DNA from: Roseiconus nitratireducens
GTDB taxonomy: Bacteria > Planctomycetota > Planctomycetia > Pirellulales > Pirellulaceae
DNA: 64,000 nt
Direction: 5' to 3'
NCBI RefSeq assembly: GCF_008629675.1
Contig: NZ_VWOX01000012.1
Location: 124,001 to 188,000, forward strand
In this document: positions 51,917 through 62,979 of the stretch, in pieces
How the letters are laid out: each line of letters begins with the position of its first letter
Position numbering within the stretch: the first letter of the stretch is position 1
Translations under genes and position numbers: made by a program
The notes under the pieces: generated by a model
The model's database searches: none
Told to the model about the DNA's origin: nothing
What the model saw: the letters and a program-made list of their open reading frames with translations, nothing else

Positions 51917-52785
51917 GATTCTTAAGCCTGATTGCGTTATTGGGCACCTTTGCGTTTACTCAAACGTCCCTGGCGCAATCTCCGACTCATCCAGATATCG
52001 AATATGCCAAGATCGGTGATCGATCCTTGCGCCTGGATCTCTATCGGCCTCGCTCGGGTCAGGACAAAACTCCGCTCATCGTTTGGGTGCATGGCGGTGC
52101 CTGGAGGTCCGGTTCCAAAAAGAGCGTTCCGGTCAAGCATTGGCTTGAGCATGATTTCACAATCGCCAGTGTCGATTATCGGTTGAGCGGTGAAGCGAAA
52201 TTCCCTGCCCAGATTCACGACATCAAAGCAGCGATTCGTTTCTTGCGTTCTCGCGCAGACGATTTCGGAATTGATTCAGAACGCGTCGCTGTTGCCGGCT
52301 CTTCGGCCGGCGGTCACCTGGCCGCATTGGTAGGCGTGTCGAATGGCGTCACGGACCTTGAAGGTACCGTAGGACAATGCCAGGATTTCCGTTCGGATGT
52401 CGGCGCGACCGTTTCATTCTACGGTGCCTCTAATCTGCAGTCGATTCTTTCCCAATCCACCCAACATGGCCTGAGTGTTCGCGTTCCCGCCTTGCAACTG
52501 TTGTTGGGGGGACAGCCGGATGACGTTCCGGACCTCGCTCAGTTGGCCAGTCCCGTAATTCATGTGGATCCCTCGGACCCGCCGCTCTGGTTGATCCATG
52601 GCGACGCCGATCCACAAATGCCAATCGAGCAATCGGTTGAACTAGAATCCGTCTACAGAAAACACAATCTGTCGGTCGAATTCACCGTAATCGCTGGGGG
52701 CAAACACGGCGGTGAGAAATTTTACACGGATCAAAATCTGTCCCGTCTGGCCGTCCAGCTACTGCGAGCCTTTCACTCAGAATAG
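51913..52785 (+). CDS. Exported alpha/beta-hydrolase esterase (BD-FAE-like)
   Basis: This 290-residue secreted enzyme has signal peptide MRFLSLIALLGTFAFTQTSLAQ. The oxyanion motif is VWVHGGAWRSGSK (HGGxW) and the nucleophile elbow is GSSAGGHLAALV. WLIHGDADPQMPIEQS supplies the catalytic Asp and GGKHGG the His. This is the pattern of the carbohydrate- and feruloyl-esterase group near CE10/BD-FAE, which removes acyl groups from plant or algal polysaccharides. It is the last gene of the long coupled operon and is the only member with a predictable carbohydrate-related reaction. Substrate not known. Confidence 0.85.
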   Translation: MRFLSLIALLGTFAFTQTSLAQSPTHPDIEYAKIGDRSLRLDLYRPRSGQDKTPLIVWVHGGAWRSGSKKSVPVKHWLEHDFTIASVDYRLSGEAKFPAQIHDIKAAIRFLRSRADDFGIDSERVAVAGSSAGGHLAALVGVSNGVTDLEGTVGQCQDFRSDVGATVSFYGASNLQSILSQSTQHGLSVRVPALQLLLGGQPDDVPDLAQLASPVIHVDPSDPPLWLIHGDADPQMPIEQSVELESVYRKHNLSVEFTVIAGGKHGGEKFYTDQNLSRLAVQLLRAFHSE

Positions 52786-53057
52786 ACCAGACGATCGTGT
52801 TCGCTGAAACCGACTGACGTTGTGCCGCCGATTCCTTGGAAACAGCCAGCTGGGAGGATCCTCTGCCCTGATGCCCTCGTGAGATCTGCCGCCCTTCGCT
52901 GGGGCTGAAAAGACGCCGGGTTTTCTTGTCCGGTTGTGTGAAGGCTGGTCTGTTCCTGGACGGTTGCTTCTCGATCTGTCCCGTGCTGTCCATCGGGGGA
53001 CCGCGTGGGATGCAGAACAAGCGTTTTCACAGGGGAACCGATTGGGTCACCCAAAGA
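52786..53057. other. Non-coding spacer after the coupled operon
   Basis: About 270 bases between the esterase stop and the tRNA terminator. It contains short pyrimidine/purine-rich runs (AAAAGACGCCGGGTTTTC near 52910) but no gene, repeat family member or clear terminator that I can support. Confidence 0.35.
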
Positions 53058-53059
53058 GA

Positions 53060-53093
53060 AAAGCCTGTTTTTGCTTATACAAAAACAGGCTTT
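53060..53093 (-). terminator. Intrinsic terminator of tRNA-Gln
   Basis: On the minus strand, directly after the tRNA 3' end, the arms GCCTGTTTTTG and CAAAAACAGGC form an 11-bp stem around a six-base loop. The A-run/T-run pair on both sides extends it and gives a TTTTCTCTTT tail. The same structure could also stop plus-strand transcription coming from the esterase operon. Confidence 0.85.
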
Positions 53094-53096
53094 CAG

Positions 53097-53168
53097 CTAC
53101 CCCGCTAGGACTTGAACCTAGAATGACTGAACCAAAATCAGTAGTGTTGCCAATTACACCACGGGGTA
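53097..53168 (-). tRNA. tRNA-Gln (anticodon TTG)
   Basis: The minus strand folds as a 72-base tRNA. The acceptor stem TACCCCG pairs with CGGGGTA and is followed by discriminator G. The anticodon stem ACTGA/TCAGT encloses loop TTTTGGT with anticodon TTG. The T arm is CTAGG-TTCAAGT-CCTAG. The CCA end is not encoded and would be added by tRNA nucleotidyltransferase. The terminator follows within four bases, so it is probably a single-gene transcript. Confidence 0.93.
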
Positions 53169-53688
53169 GTGGTCGTTGGACGCGTCAGTTTAGCAATTCA
53201 CTTGCGACTGATGAATAGGACTCCGGCCGTTCTGGACAGGTTCGTCGCGGAATTTTTTGTCTCGCCGCCCGGCCGTCGACCGCAACCGATCGACGCTTGA
53301 CGTCGGGCCGCGATTTCGGGGGGGCGATCGGGTCGCTGTGCGAGTGTCATGCCGACCATCCAATGCATCCGGACCCCCACAGGGGCGTCCTGGCCCGCCA
53401 CAAGCGGACCTGTTGGCAACTGAACCCGCGACGCCGACTTCGCGGTTGGACGTTGACAACCTCTGTCCCGCTCTAGCGGCCGATTGCCTATATTTGTGCG
53501 GGTCCCGGCCAACGTCAATCCCCACGCGAAAACCAATCCCTCACCCGCACCGGCCGGCAGGTGCCCAGGTGGGCAGCAACCCAGGTGAGTCGGTGCCCAG
53601 GTGAATCGGTGACCGCCGATCTGCCAAGTGCGCCGACCGCGGATGTAAGAACCACCGGCCGTACGAGACGGCTTTTTCGGAGAATCGC
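53169..53688. other. Non-coding spacer with short CCCAGGTG repeats upstream of the transporter
   Basis: About 520 bases without a supported gene. Between roughly 53560 and 53615 the motif CCCAGGTG (G/A following) occurs three times at irregular spacing, a possible protein-binding cluster or local slippage product. The tRNA-Gln promoter should lie near 53170-53230 and the transporter promoter nearer 53650. GGAG before the GTG at 53689 is the ribosome site of the transporter. Confidence 0.45.
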
Positions 53689-55869
<2,181 letters not shown>

Positions 55870-56033
55870 ACCCGCCACCGGCCAGCCGCGAGGGTTCCGG
55901 CCAACCGCGAGGTTTCGGCCAGCCGCGAGGTTTCGGGGCGATTGATCGGCCGGGCCCGGTTCTTTCAAGACATCGCGAACAAACAAAGACGCGACCGGAA
56001 AACGACCTTCACGGAGACGATGACTTTCGAGAA
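55870..56033. repeat. Three tandem copies of a CCGCGAGG-containing repeat
   Basis: At about 55879-55936 a 19-base unit (CGGCCAGCCGCGAGG with a short T-rich end) occurs three times head to tail with small changes. Its core resembles the AGCCGCGAAGCGGC part of family A, but it lacks the complementary arm. No gene is present. The kinase promoter must lie in the remaining 100 bases. Confidence 0.6.
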
Positions 56034-57341
56034 ATGACGATGGCCAGCGTGTTTCAAGAATCGGCGATCCGCAGCGGGCTGGTCACCCAGCGGCAAATGA
56101 AGACCGTGATCGATAACGTCCAATCGGACACCGACGACGCGTTGATCGCCGCGACCCTGGTTAAGAGTGGCATCCTGACCGAGTACCAGGCGCAGCAACT
56201 GCACGCCGGCCGCACCAAGCTGACGCTGGGTCCGTACCTGATCACCGACTGGATCGGCCAGGGTGGGATGGGCCAGGTCTTCAAGGCGGTTCACAGCGTC
56301 ATGGGTCGACAGTGCGCCATCAAGGTCTTGCCGCGGGAAAAGGCGACGGAAATTTCGCGTGAGTCTTTCACCCGCGAGATCCGGCTGCAGGCCGGAATGG
56401 ACTGTCCTTACGTGGTCCGCGCCTTCGACGCCGGCCAGGACGGCAACGTGCACTACCTGGTCACCGAATACGTCCCCGGCACCGACCTGAGAAAACTGAT
56501 CCGGCGGGGCGGCCCGCTGGGGATGCATCATGCCGCGATGGTGATTTCCCAAGCGGCCCGCGGACTTCAGTACGCCCACGACCTGGGGCTGGTCCATCGA
56601 GACGTCAAACCGGGGAACATCCTGGTCACTCCGGATGGACACGCGAAAGTCTCCGACATCGGGCTCGCGGCCTGGACCATGGGATTGGAAGACGATCCGC
56701 GGGCGGGAAAGATCGTTGGCACGGCCGACTACCTGTCTCCGGAACAGATCCGCAACCCGCGCTCGGTCGGCCCGGCCAGCGACTTGTATTCGCTCGGGTG
56801 CACGCTGTATTACACCGTGACCGGCAAGGTTCCTTTCCCGGGTGGCGATTCACGCAGCAAATGCAAGCGCCATTGCGAACAAACTCCGTGGCACCCCCGC
56901 AAGTTTGCACCGGACCTGACCGAAGACTTTGTCGACCTGATTGCCGACATGATGGAAAAAGACCCGGCGCGGCGAATCGGATCCGCGTCGGAAGTCGCCG
57001 AACGGCTGGAAGCCTGGTGCACGACCTCGTTCGACGTCGATCGCCCGATCAATCGCCAGGCGTGGACGGCACCGCCGATCGGCGTGGAAAGCGAAGAAAC
57101 CAGTTGGGCTTCGTTGAATCCCGCCGAGCCGCCGCCGGTGATTCAGCCCCAGCCGATCGGCAGCGGTAGCGGAACCACACCGTCGGATTCGCGTCTGCCA
57201 CCGCTATTGGACCAACCGGTCGACCCGGCCATGGCCGCGGCCCGCAAAAACCGCTGGGGGTTCGGGTTCGCCTGGGGCATCCTGCTGGGAGGCGTGCTAG
57301 GCGGTCTGATCACCGCCGTGGTGATGAAGATGAATTCTTGA
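56034..57341 (+). CDS. Membrane-anchored Ser/Thr protein kinase
   Basis: This 435-residue Hanks-type kinase begins with about 60 residues that include a helical repeat-like segment (LVKSGILTEYQAQQLHAGRT), common before kinase domains in planctomycetes. The kinase domain covers about residues 66-335 with IGQGGMGQVFKAV, CAIKVLP, HRDVKPGN, and SDIGLA replacing DFG. A proline-rich linker leads to a single C-terminal membrane helix (FGFAWGILLGGVLGGLITAVVM). So the kinase faces the cytoplasm and is tail-anchored. No outer domain is left to sense signals. ATGs at 56034 and 56040 are both possible; GAGAA lies closer to the second. Confidence 0.9.
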   Translation: MTMASVFQESAIRSGLVTQRQMKTVIDNVQSDTDDALIAATLVKSGILTEYQAQQLHAGRTKLTLGPYLITDWIGQGGMGQVFKAVHSVMGRQCAIKVLPREKATEISRESFTREIRLQAGMDCPYVVRAFDAGQDGNVHYLVTEYVPGTDLRKLIRRGGPLGMHHAAMVISQAARGLQYAHDLGLVHRDVKPGNILVTPDGHAKVSDIGLAAWTMGLEDDPRAGKIVGTADYLSPEQIRNPRSVGPASDLYSLGCTLYYTVTGKVPFPGGDSRSKCKRHCEQTPWHPRKFAPDLTEDFVDLIADMMEKDPARRIGSASEVAERLEAWCTTSFDVDRPINRQAWTAPPIGVESEETSWASLNPAEPPPVIQPQPIGSGSGTTPSDSRLPPLLDQPVDPAMAAARKNRWGFGFAWGILLGGVLGGLITAVVMKMNS

Positions 57342-57666
57342 TGCCCGTGAAGCGGCACGCGGATGCTGGACTTTGCTCGACTCCAGCCGCGAAGCGACGT
57401 CGGAATCGCCCACCAATAAAGCAGGACAGTTGACGCACTAGCCGGACAGCGACTCTTTGTGTGCGCCGCGTGTTTTCGCGCCTCCAGCGGCGGCTAACGC
57501 CTCGCCGCTCATGGCACTGCAAATCACGGTGTTTTTGATTGAAGGGGCGCTGTCCAGCTAGGCCCTATCTGAAAACTCGCATCCCCCTGGACGCTGCCGT
57601 CGTGTTTGCGGCTGAAAGCCACGCTCTGGCGAGCGTAGCTACTCAATTCTGGACAATGCGTGGTGC
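57342..57666. repeat. Non-coding spacer with partial family A, family C and family B repeats
   Basis: Three repeat pieces occur in order: a truncated family A element (CCAGCCGCGAAGCGACG) near 57382, a family C copy at about 57473-57554 that matches 25241-25322, and a family B hairpin at 57619-57642 (CCACGCTCTGGCGAGCGTAG). The flanking genes converge on this spacer. No gene is seen. Confidence 0.68.
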
Positions 57667-58035
57667 CTACGACGGCGGGACGCAGAGTTCGATCCAATGG
57701 CCGTCCGGGTCTTGGACGAACACTTGATGCGCGCCATCGGGCCGCACGCGACGCGGCAGACGCGTGGCATTTTGGGAATCCAAATGTTCTTCCCACTGAT
57801 CCAAATCATCAACGATCAGTGCCAGGTGATTGCCGCGGTGCCCGGAATGCACGGCCTGGTCACGGTCGCCGATCAAATGCAATTCCTGATCGACGCCCAA
57901 TCGGAACCAAGCCCCAGGAAAATCAAAGTCGGGTCGATCCAAGGCAGGCAGGCACAGGACCCGCCGATAGAAATCGACGCTTTGATCGACGTCGGCGACG
58001 TGCAGAGCGACATGATTGAGTTGGCGTACTTGCAT
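57667..58035 (-). CDS. VOC-family (glyoxalase/dioxygenase-like) protein
   Basis: This 122-residue protein has two beta-alpha-beta-beta-beta modules of the vicinal oxygen chelate fold. Expected metal ligands are visible: His in LNHVALHVADVDQSVDFYRRVL, Glu/His in QELHLIG, His in NHLALIVDD and Glu in FVQDPDGHWIELCVP. Length and spacing fit a single-domain glyoxalase/lactoylglutathione-lyase-like enzyme, but the reaction cannot be assigned. It begins 18 bases after the stop of the preceding minus-strand gene, so it is probably the last gene of the tex-hypothetical-VOC transcript. Confidence 0.88.
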   Translation of the reverse strand: MQVRQLNHVALHVADVDQSVDFYRRVLCLPALDRPDFDFPGAWFRLGVDQELHLIGDRDQAVHSGHRGNHLALIVDDLDQWEEHLDSQNATRLPRRVRPDGAHQVFVQDPDGHWIELCVPPS

Positions 58036-58053
58036 GATCCTGGCCCCGAGCGA

Positions 58054-58545
58054 TCAGGCCGATCGAGACGCGTACTGTTCGGCGTATTCGATGGTCCAGG
58101 CATCGATGATGCTCTCGAACTCGGCAACGTCCACTTCGTCGATGCTGCGGAAGAACGCGCGGTTGAATAATTCGCGATTTTTGACCGTCGCCTTGCCCTT
58201 CAAATCCAGCACCCGCAGATCACTGTAGGGGCGAATCACCATCTCGAACCGGCTATAAGCATTGGACCGCCGCCCGCTTTCAATTTGCAGATCGTCGCGA
58301 TAACACGCGGTTCCCCAACCGACTTCCCCGAACAGCGATTCCTGACGAAACCCGGGAAATGCATCGACGATGCTGTGCACCTTTTTTTCGATGCGGTCGG
58401 ACAAGGCCAACCGATACGAGGTGTGCATCCGCTTCAACTCTTCTTCGGTCAGCTCCTTTCGCTTCTCCTCTGAAGCGTGCTGCTCCCGTCGCTGATGGCC
58501 ACGTTGGATCGCCGATTCCAAACGCGACTTGAAATCATCACTCAT
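58054..58545 (-). CDS. Conserved-looking hypothetical protein coupled to tex
   Basis: This 163-residue soluble protein has no recognised family. The N-terminal third is charged and helical (SRLESAIQRGHQRREQHASEEKRKELTEEELKRMH). The rest looks mixed alpha/beta (SLFGEVGWGTACYRDDLQIES, FEMVIRPYSDLRVLDLKGKATVKNRELFNRAFF). No signal or membrane segment. Its ATG overlaps the TGA of the tex gene as ATGA, so translation is coupled and a role with the Tex-like RNA-binding protein or in the same condition is plausible. Confidence 0.75.
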   Translation of the reverse strand: MSDDFKSRLESAIQRGHQRREQHASEEKRKELTEEELKRMHTSYRLALSDRIEKKVHSIVDAFPGFRQESLFGEVGWGTACYRDDLQIESGRRSNAYSRFEMVIRPYSDLRVLDLKGKATVKNRELFNRAFFRSIDEVDVAEFESIIDAWTIEYAEQYASRSA

Positions 58546-61500
58546 TCGGAGGCCCCCGAGCTGTTTGCGTCGCCCGTTTTGCTTTCAGCCGACGGTGCCG
58601 ATTCGGCCGGTGACTCCTTGGCGGCCGGAGTCGCGTCCGATGCTGGGGGATCACCGGCTGCCTGGGACTCTTCCGCCTTGGGCTTGGATTTTTGCTGCGG
58701 CTTCCCGTCGCTCTGCTTCTCAGCGGACTTCTTTTCGCTGCCGGAGTAGAACTGCAGCAGATCGCCGAAGGAGCGAAGCGGCTCGTCGCCCTTCTGCATG
58801 GCGTCGCTGATCGGTTTGGCTTCGGGCTTGGCGACCACTCGGTAGGATTCCGGTTGACGAGACTTTCGTCCGCCGCGTTGATCGCGAGACCGGCCACCGC
58901 GCGGCGGTCCGCCGGACGCCTTGCCTCGGCCGCCACGTCCCGATCCGCCGGAGGAGGCGCCGGCACCTCGGCCACGGCCTCGCCCCGAGTCATCGCTGCG
59001 TCCGGCTCCACCGCGACCACGCCCGCCAGCGGGTTTTCCTCCCCGGCGAGAATCGCGTCGCGAATCGCCGCGGTCCTGCCGAGCCTGCTCGGCGGCGGCT
59101 TCCTGCTGCGGCGAGAGTGCGCTGAGTCCCACGCGGCGTCGCTTCTCATCGATCCCGGTCACCCACGCCGTCACGACATCACCGACTTGGATGGCTTCGT
59201 TCAGATCTTCGACGTACCCGTCACTCAGTCGGCTGACGTGGATCAGACCGCTGCAGTCCGGTGCCAATTCGACGAACACGCCGAAGGCCATCACGCCGAC
59301 GACCACGCCGACCACCTGGTCGCCGGTCTTCAACGTTTTCAGGGTCGGCATCGTGGTCAACACGCCCGGCGGATCGTCACTGACGGCGGTCTCGCCGAAC
59401 GGATCGCACAGCCAGCCCACCAGCTGGTGCACGCGGTGTTTTCCGACCTGCCATTCCTTGATGCACTTATCAATCTTGGCCTGTTCCGGACGGGGCCGTT
59501 TGACCACCTGCACGGCGGCGGGCGTTTCCTCCGCAGGCGCTTCCGGCGTGCCCGCGGATTGATCGGATGCTTGCTCCGACGTGGCGTCCGCTTCCGGAGC
59601 CTCCGTTTCCGCGTCCGATGTTTCCGACGAATCCGATGCCGCTTGCGGCTCGCCTTCTGGCGATTCGTCAGCAGAGCCGGCGGGCTGGACGGGTTCCGTC
59701 TGCGGCGATGCATCGGAGTCGGCATCGGATGCGGCCATCGCCGACGCCTCGCTGGTCGCCGCGTCGGCCTGGGAATCCGATGCGGACGAATCGGCATCAT
59801 CCGGCAACGTGAACTCACCGGCTTTCTCGCCGGCTTTGTCAAAATCTTCGACGGCCGGTTGCGGTTTGGGCGTGGTCGCGTCGACCAACTTCAGTTCCGC
59901 CGCTTTCGCTTCTTCCGAAGCTTGCTGGTAGTCGGGTGCCTGATAGCCGGGAGGCGCCGCCGGTGGCAGTTCAATCTCCAACGCCGTCGCCAGCTTTTTG
60001 GCCAGCGAATAGTCGTCGGGATGAATCAGCGTCGCATCCAACGGTTCATCACTCTCAAAGATTCGCAAGAATGGCAACGCTTGACGGGTTTCCACGGCGC
60101 CGGCCCAGCCTTCGAGTGCCAACAGTTCCTGCCGCGATTTCAGCAGCGTTTGCTCACGGCGTGACACCAAGGCTTGCGCGGTTGCGTCGCTCATCCCGGG
60201 CAATTGACGGAGCCAACCCAGCGGAGCGGCGTTCGCATCGACACCTCCGCGAGAGGCACCGCTGGCCATGATGTCGCCCAACGTGATCTCGAGTGCCTCG
60301 TCGGACAACTCGCTTTGGAAGGACGCCAGACGTAGACGCAGCGGATCGACCTTGGCGTATGCCTGGGCCGGGTGCAAGATCGAGAAAGCGATCCAGGCGG
60401 CGGCACGAAACCGGCGCGGCGTGGAACGCATTTCGGAATTCGCCACGTCACTGCTGGCGTAGGCATCGGCGCCGGTCCGATCGGCGACCGTCCACCGAAT
60501 TGAACCTTCGGGGGATTGCGCGATCAAATCGCCCAGTGCGATCAGGCAGGCGCGTCGGGCCGGCCCGTTGCTGACGACGACCAAATCAACCCCGTGCTGG
60601 TGAATCAGCTCACCCATCTTGGCCACGGTTTGGCCACGCACCGCACCGGACAATTGGCACGGCAAGTCCTCGCCCTCCAGCACGCGTCCGTCGGCCGAAA
60701 CGATCGCGGTGGCGGCGGTTTTGGGACCGATCGCGTCGATGCTCATCACCACCTTGGCGTCCACCGGCCCGCGATTAACGTGACGTCGCAGGTGATCGGC
60801 CGCGATGCCAACCAGCCGCGCGCTGGCACGTTCGTGCAATTCATCCCACCACGCCGCTTCGGCGGCTTCGCGAATGTCGGCCTCGTGCCGCATCACGATG
60901 TCGTCCAACAGCGGTTCGATGCTCTTGTTCAGACCGACGACCGAACGTTTGATCTCGGCGACCAGCTTTGCCGCATCGTATTCGAAGGCGCAGACGGCGA
61001 CCTGGCTGCGGAGGGCGCGCCCGAGCATCACGATCTGGAATGCACTCAGCTTGGTCGCCTGCAGACGTTTGCCCTCCAGCGGCTTGAGCACGCTGACCAG
61101 CCAACGACGCCGCCGTTGACGTGGCGAAATCTTCTTCGGCTTCTTGGAACTCGATTTCTTCCCCGCGGCTTCCTTCTCTGCGGGCTTCTTGTCCGCCGGC
61201 TTGCTATCCGGATCGGGCTGGAAGCCGGGCAAGTCTTCGCCGGACTTTTGATCGGCGTTGGCTTCCGACGCTGGCTCCGACTGGGCTTCGCTGTCGGATC
61301 CGGCCCGCGCGTCGGTTGAAGTCGCGTCGGTTGAAGTCGCCGTGTCCGATGAATCCGACTCGGCGGGAGTAGCTTCAGCGTTGGCCGGTGGATCCGCTGA
61401 CGCTGCCGTCGGAGCCGCTTCGGGGGGCGTGTCGCTCGATTCCGACACCGCCGCATCGGATGCCGCTGCATCGGACGACTCCGTGTTCGACGACGTCGAA

Positions 61501-62591
61501 CCGTCATCGGCCGGTTGTCGTTCGTTCGGCTCCTGATTAGCCGATTCCTGACGGCCACCGGGATGGCGATCCGAGTCCGAATCTTGCGCCGCAGTTTCCT
61601 GACCGGACGCATCCGATGCGGGTTTGGTCGGTTCGCTTTCGGACGCGGAACTGCTCGAAGACTCCGCCGCGGGGCCGCTCGAAGACTCCGCCGCGGGGCC
61701 GCTCGAAGACTCCGATTGGGAGTCGGCTTGCTGACCGGGCGCCGCGTCGGCGGTTCCGGGCGCCGCTGAGGACGACGATGAGGATTCGCCGACGGCTTGG
61801 GCAGTTTCGCCTGCCGACGGCGGTGATTGGCCCGCCGACTGCTCGGCAGTTGGCTCGGCAGTCGTTGGCTCGGCAGTCGACTGCTCGCCACTCGACTGCT
61901 CGGCGGTTGCTCCCGCCGGTTCAGCGGTCGCGTCGGTCTTGGCGGATTTCTTTTTCTTCTTCCCGCCCGACTTCGATTTGGACTTGCCGCCGCTTTGCGC
62001 GTCGCCCGCCTCGATGTGGGGGTCGTGCACGTTGGAAACGTGGATCTTGGCATTGCGACTGAGCCAGCGAACAGCGGCGTTGATCACCCGCGGGTCTCCG
62101 GCCAAGCGTGCCGGCAGTGCTTCCTGCAGGCCTTCCACCGCGGCATCGGCGTCGGAGATCGACGGCATCGATTCGGCCAGTTCCTTGGGGTCCGCCGGGT
62201 CTCCCTTTTCGGGATTCAACAAACGGACCGCCAAGCGGCTGGCATCGTTTTCCACGGACGTCCCGGTTTCACCCCGCAATCGTTTGTGCAACCGCTGCAG
62301 AGTCCGCTTGGACCCGCTTTTCTTGATCGCATCGCCGATGGAGGGATCCGCCAGCGGAGTGGACTGCCAGGTTTCGTACAGTTCGTCGCGAAACTCGGCG
62401 AGGCTCGTCTCGGCGTCCATCGCCGCTTTCAGACTCCACAACGTCGCCTCATCCAATCCGCCCAATTCGTCGCGGCGGTAGCGGGCCAAGAAAGGCGCCG
62501 TGTAACCCTGTTCCAGCAGAGGCATCGCGAGTTTCAAACTGGATGCGTCGCACCGCCCGCGTCGAGCGATGGCTTCTAGATCGACAGCCAT
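58542..62591 (-). CDS. tex: Very large Tex-like S1 RNA-binding protein with disordered inserts and RGG tail
   Basis: This 1349-residue protein has the Tex core in order: N-terminal helical domain (MAVDLEAIARRGRCDASSLKLAMPLLEQGYTAPFLARYRRDELGGLDEATL), YqgF-like nuclease fold (DAKVVMSIDAIGPKTAATAIV), helix-hairpin-helix (LRQLPGMSDATAQALVSRREQ) and an S1 domain (GDQVVGVVVGVMAFGVFVELAPDCSGLIHVSRLSDGYV). Typical Tex is about 750-780 residues. The excess comes from a Lys-rich then Ser/Ala/Glu/Asp-rich insert (about residues 195-510), a second acidic insert before the S1 domain, and a C-terminal tail with many RGG/RGRG motifs. It probably acts in transcription or RNA turnover. A 24-base triplication near 61665-61715 encodes part of the insert. 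Confidence 0.87.
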   Translation of the reverse strand: MAVDLEAIARRGRCDASSLKLAMPLLEQGYTAPFLARYRRDELGGLDEATLWSLKAAMDAETSLAEFRDELYETWQSTPLADPSIGDAIKKSGSKRTLQRLHKRLRGETGTSVENDASRLAVRLLNPEKGDPADPKELAESMPSISDADAAVEGLQEALPARLAGDPRVINAAVRWLSRNAKIHVSNVHDPHIEAGDAQSGGKSKSKSGGKKKKKSAKTDATAEPAGATAEQSSGEQSTAEPTTAEPTAEQSAGQSPPSAGETAQAVGESSSSSSAAPGTADAAPGQQADSQSESSSGPAAESSSGPAAESSSSSASESEPTKPASDASGQETAAQDSDSDRHPGGRQESANQEPNERQPADDGSTSSNTESSDAAASDAAVSESSDTPPEAAPTAASADPPANAEATPAESDSSDTATSTDATSTDARAGSDSEAQSEPASEANADQKSGEDLPGFQPDPDSKPADKKPAEKEAAGKKSSSKKPKKISPRQRRRRWLVSVLKPLEGKRLQATKLSAFQIVMLGRALRSQVAVCAFEYDAAKLVAEIKRSVVGLNKSIEPLLDDIVMRHEADIREAAEAAWWDELHERASARLVGIAADHLRRHVNRGPVDAKVVMSIDAIGPKTAATAIVSADGRVLEGEDLPCQLSGAVRGQTVAKMGELIHQHGVDLVVVSNGPARRACLIALGDLIAQSPEGSIRWTVADRTGADAYASSDVANSEMRSTPRRFRAAAWIAFSILHPAQAYAKVDPLRLRLASFQSELSDEALEITLGDIMASGASRGGVDANAAPLGWLRQLPGMSDATAQALVSRREQTLLKSRQELLALEGWAGAVETRQALPFLRIFESDEPLDATLIHPDDYSLAKKLATALEIELPPAAPPGYQAPDYQQASEEAKAAELKLVDATTPKPQPAVEDFDKAGEKAGEFTLPDDADSSASDSQADAATSEASAMAASDADSDASPQTEPVQPAGSADESPEGEPQAASDSSETSDAETEAPEADATSEQASDQSAGTPEAPAEETPAAVQVVKRPRPEQAKIDKCIKEWQVGKHRVHQLVGWLCDPFGETAVSDDPPGVLTTMPTLKTLKTGDQVVGVVVGVMAFGVFVELAPDCSGLIHVSRLSDGYVEDLNEAIQVGDVVTAWVTGIDEKRRRVGLSALSPQQEAAAEQARQDRGDSRRDSRRGGKPAGGRGRGGAGRSDDSGRGRGRGAGASSGGSGRGGRGKASGGPPRGGRSRDQRGGRKSRQPESYRVVAKPEAKPISDAMQKGDEPLRSFGDLLQFYSGSEKKSAEKQSDGKPQQKSKPKAEESQAAGDPPASDATPAAKESPAESAPSAESKTGDANSSGASE

Positions 62592-62979
62592 GATCAGTCG
62601 GTCTCGATGTTGGTCCGGACGCCGGCTTCGCCTCGCTCTTCCGGAGGCATTGGTTCGGCGATCCAGGAATTGTTCGTGTGCCGCGTGGAGCGCCCCGCCA
62701 ATCCGGGTGGCGGCGTCCGCGGCAGGAAAGTCCCACCCGCGCGATGGTTTCGTCGTTTCACGCTTGTTTGACGCCGAAAATCGCCGCGCGAGAATAGCGC
62801 CGCAATGTCAGGCTGTCAACCGAGCCAGGAAAACGGCCGGCCCCCCGTGAAACTGAACGAACCGTCAAAATCCTCCATTTCGGCTTTACTTCCCCAGTCG
62901 TCAAAGTCGATACGGTCACAGGGCGCGATTGAATGCGTCCGTCAGAAACTCCATCAATATGCGTTCGACTGAGATTTGG
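62592..62979. other. Divergent intergenic region upstream of tex
   Basis: About 390 bases between tex and a small plus-strand gene that point away from each other. It should hold the promoters of both. No repeat family member, hairpin terminator or convincing short gene was seen; an open frame continues upstream of 62980 to a TTG at 62929. Confidence 0.35.

Noticed and set aside
58692..60164. Plus-strand open frame of 490 codons opposite tex
   Set aside because: Arg/Gly-rich shadow of the tex repeats; no motif.
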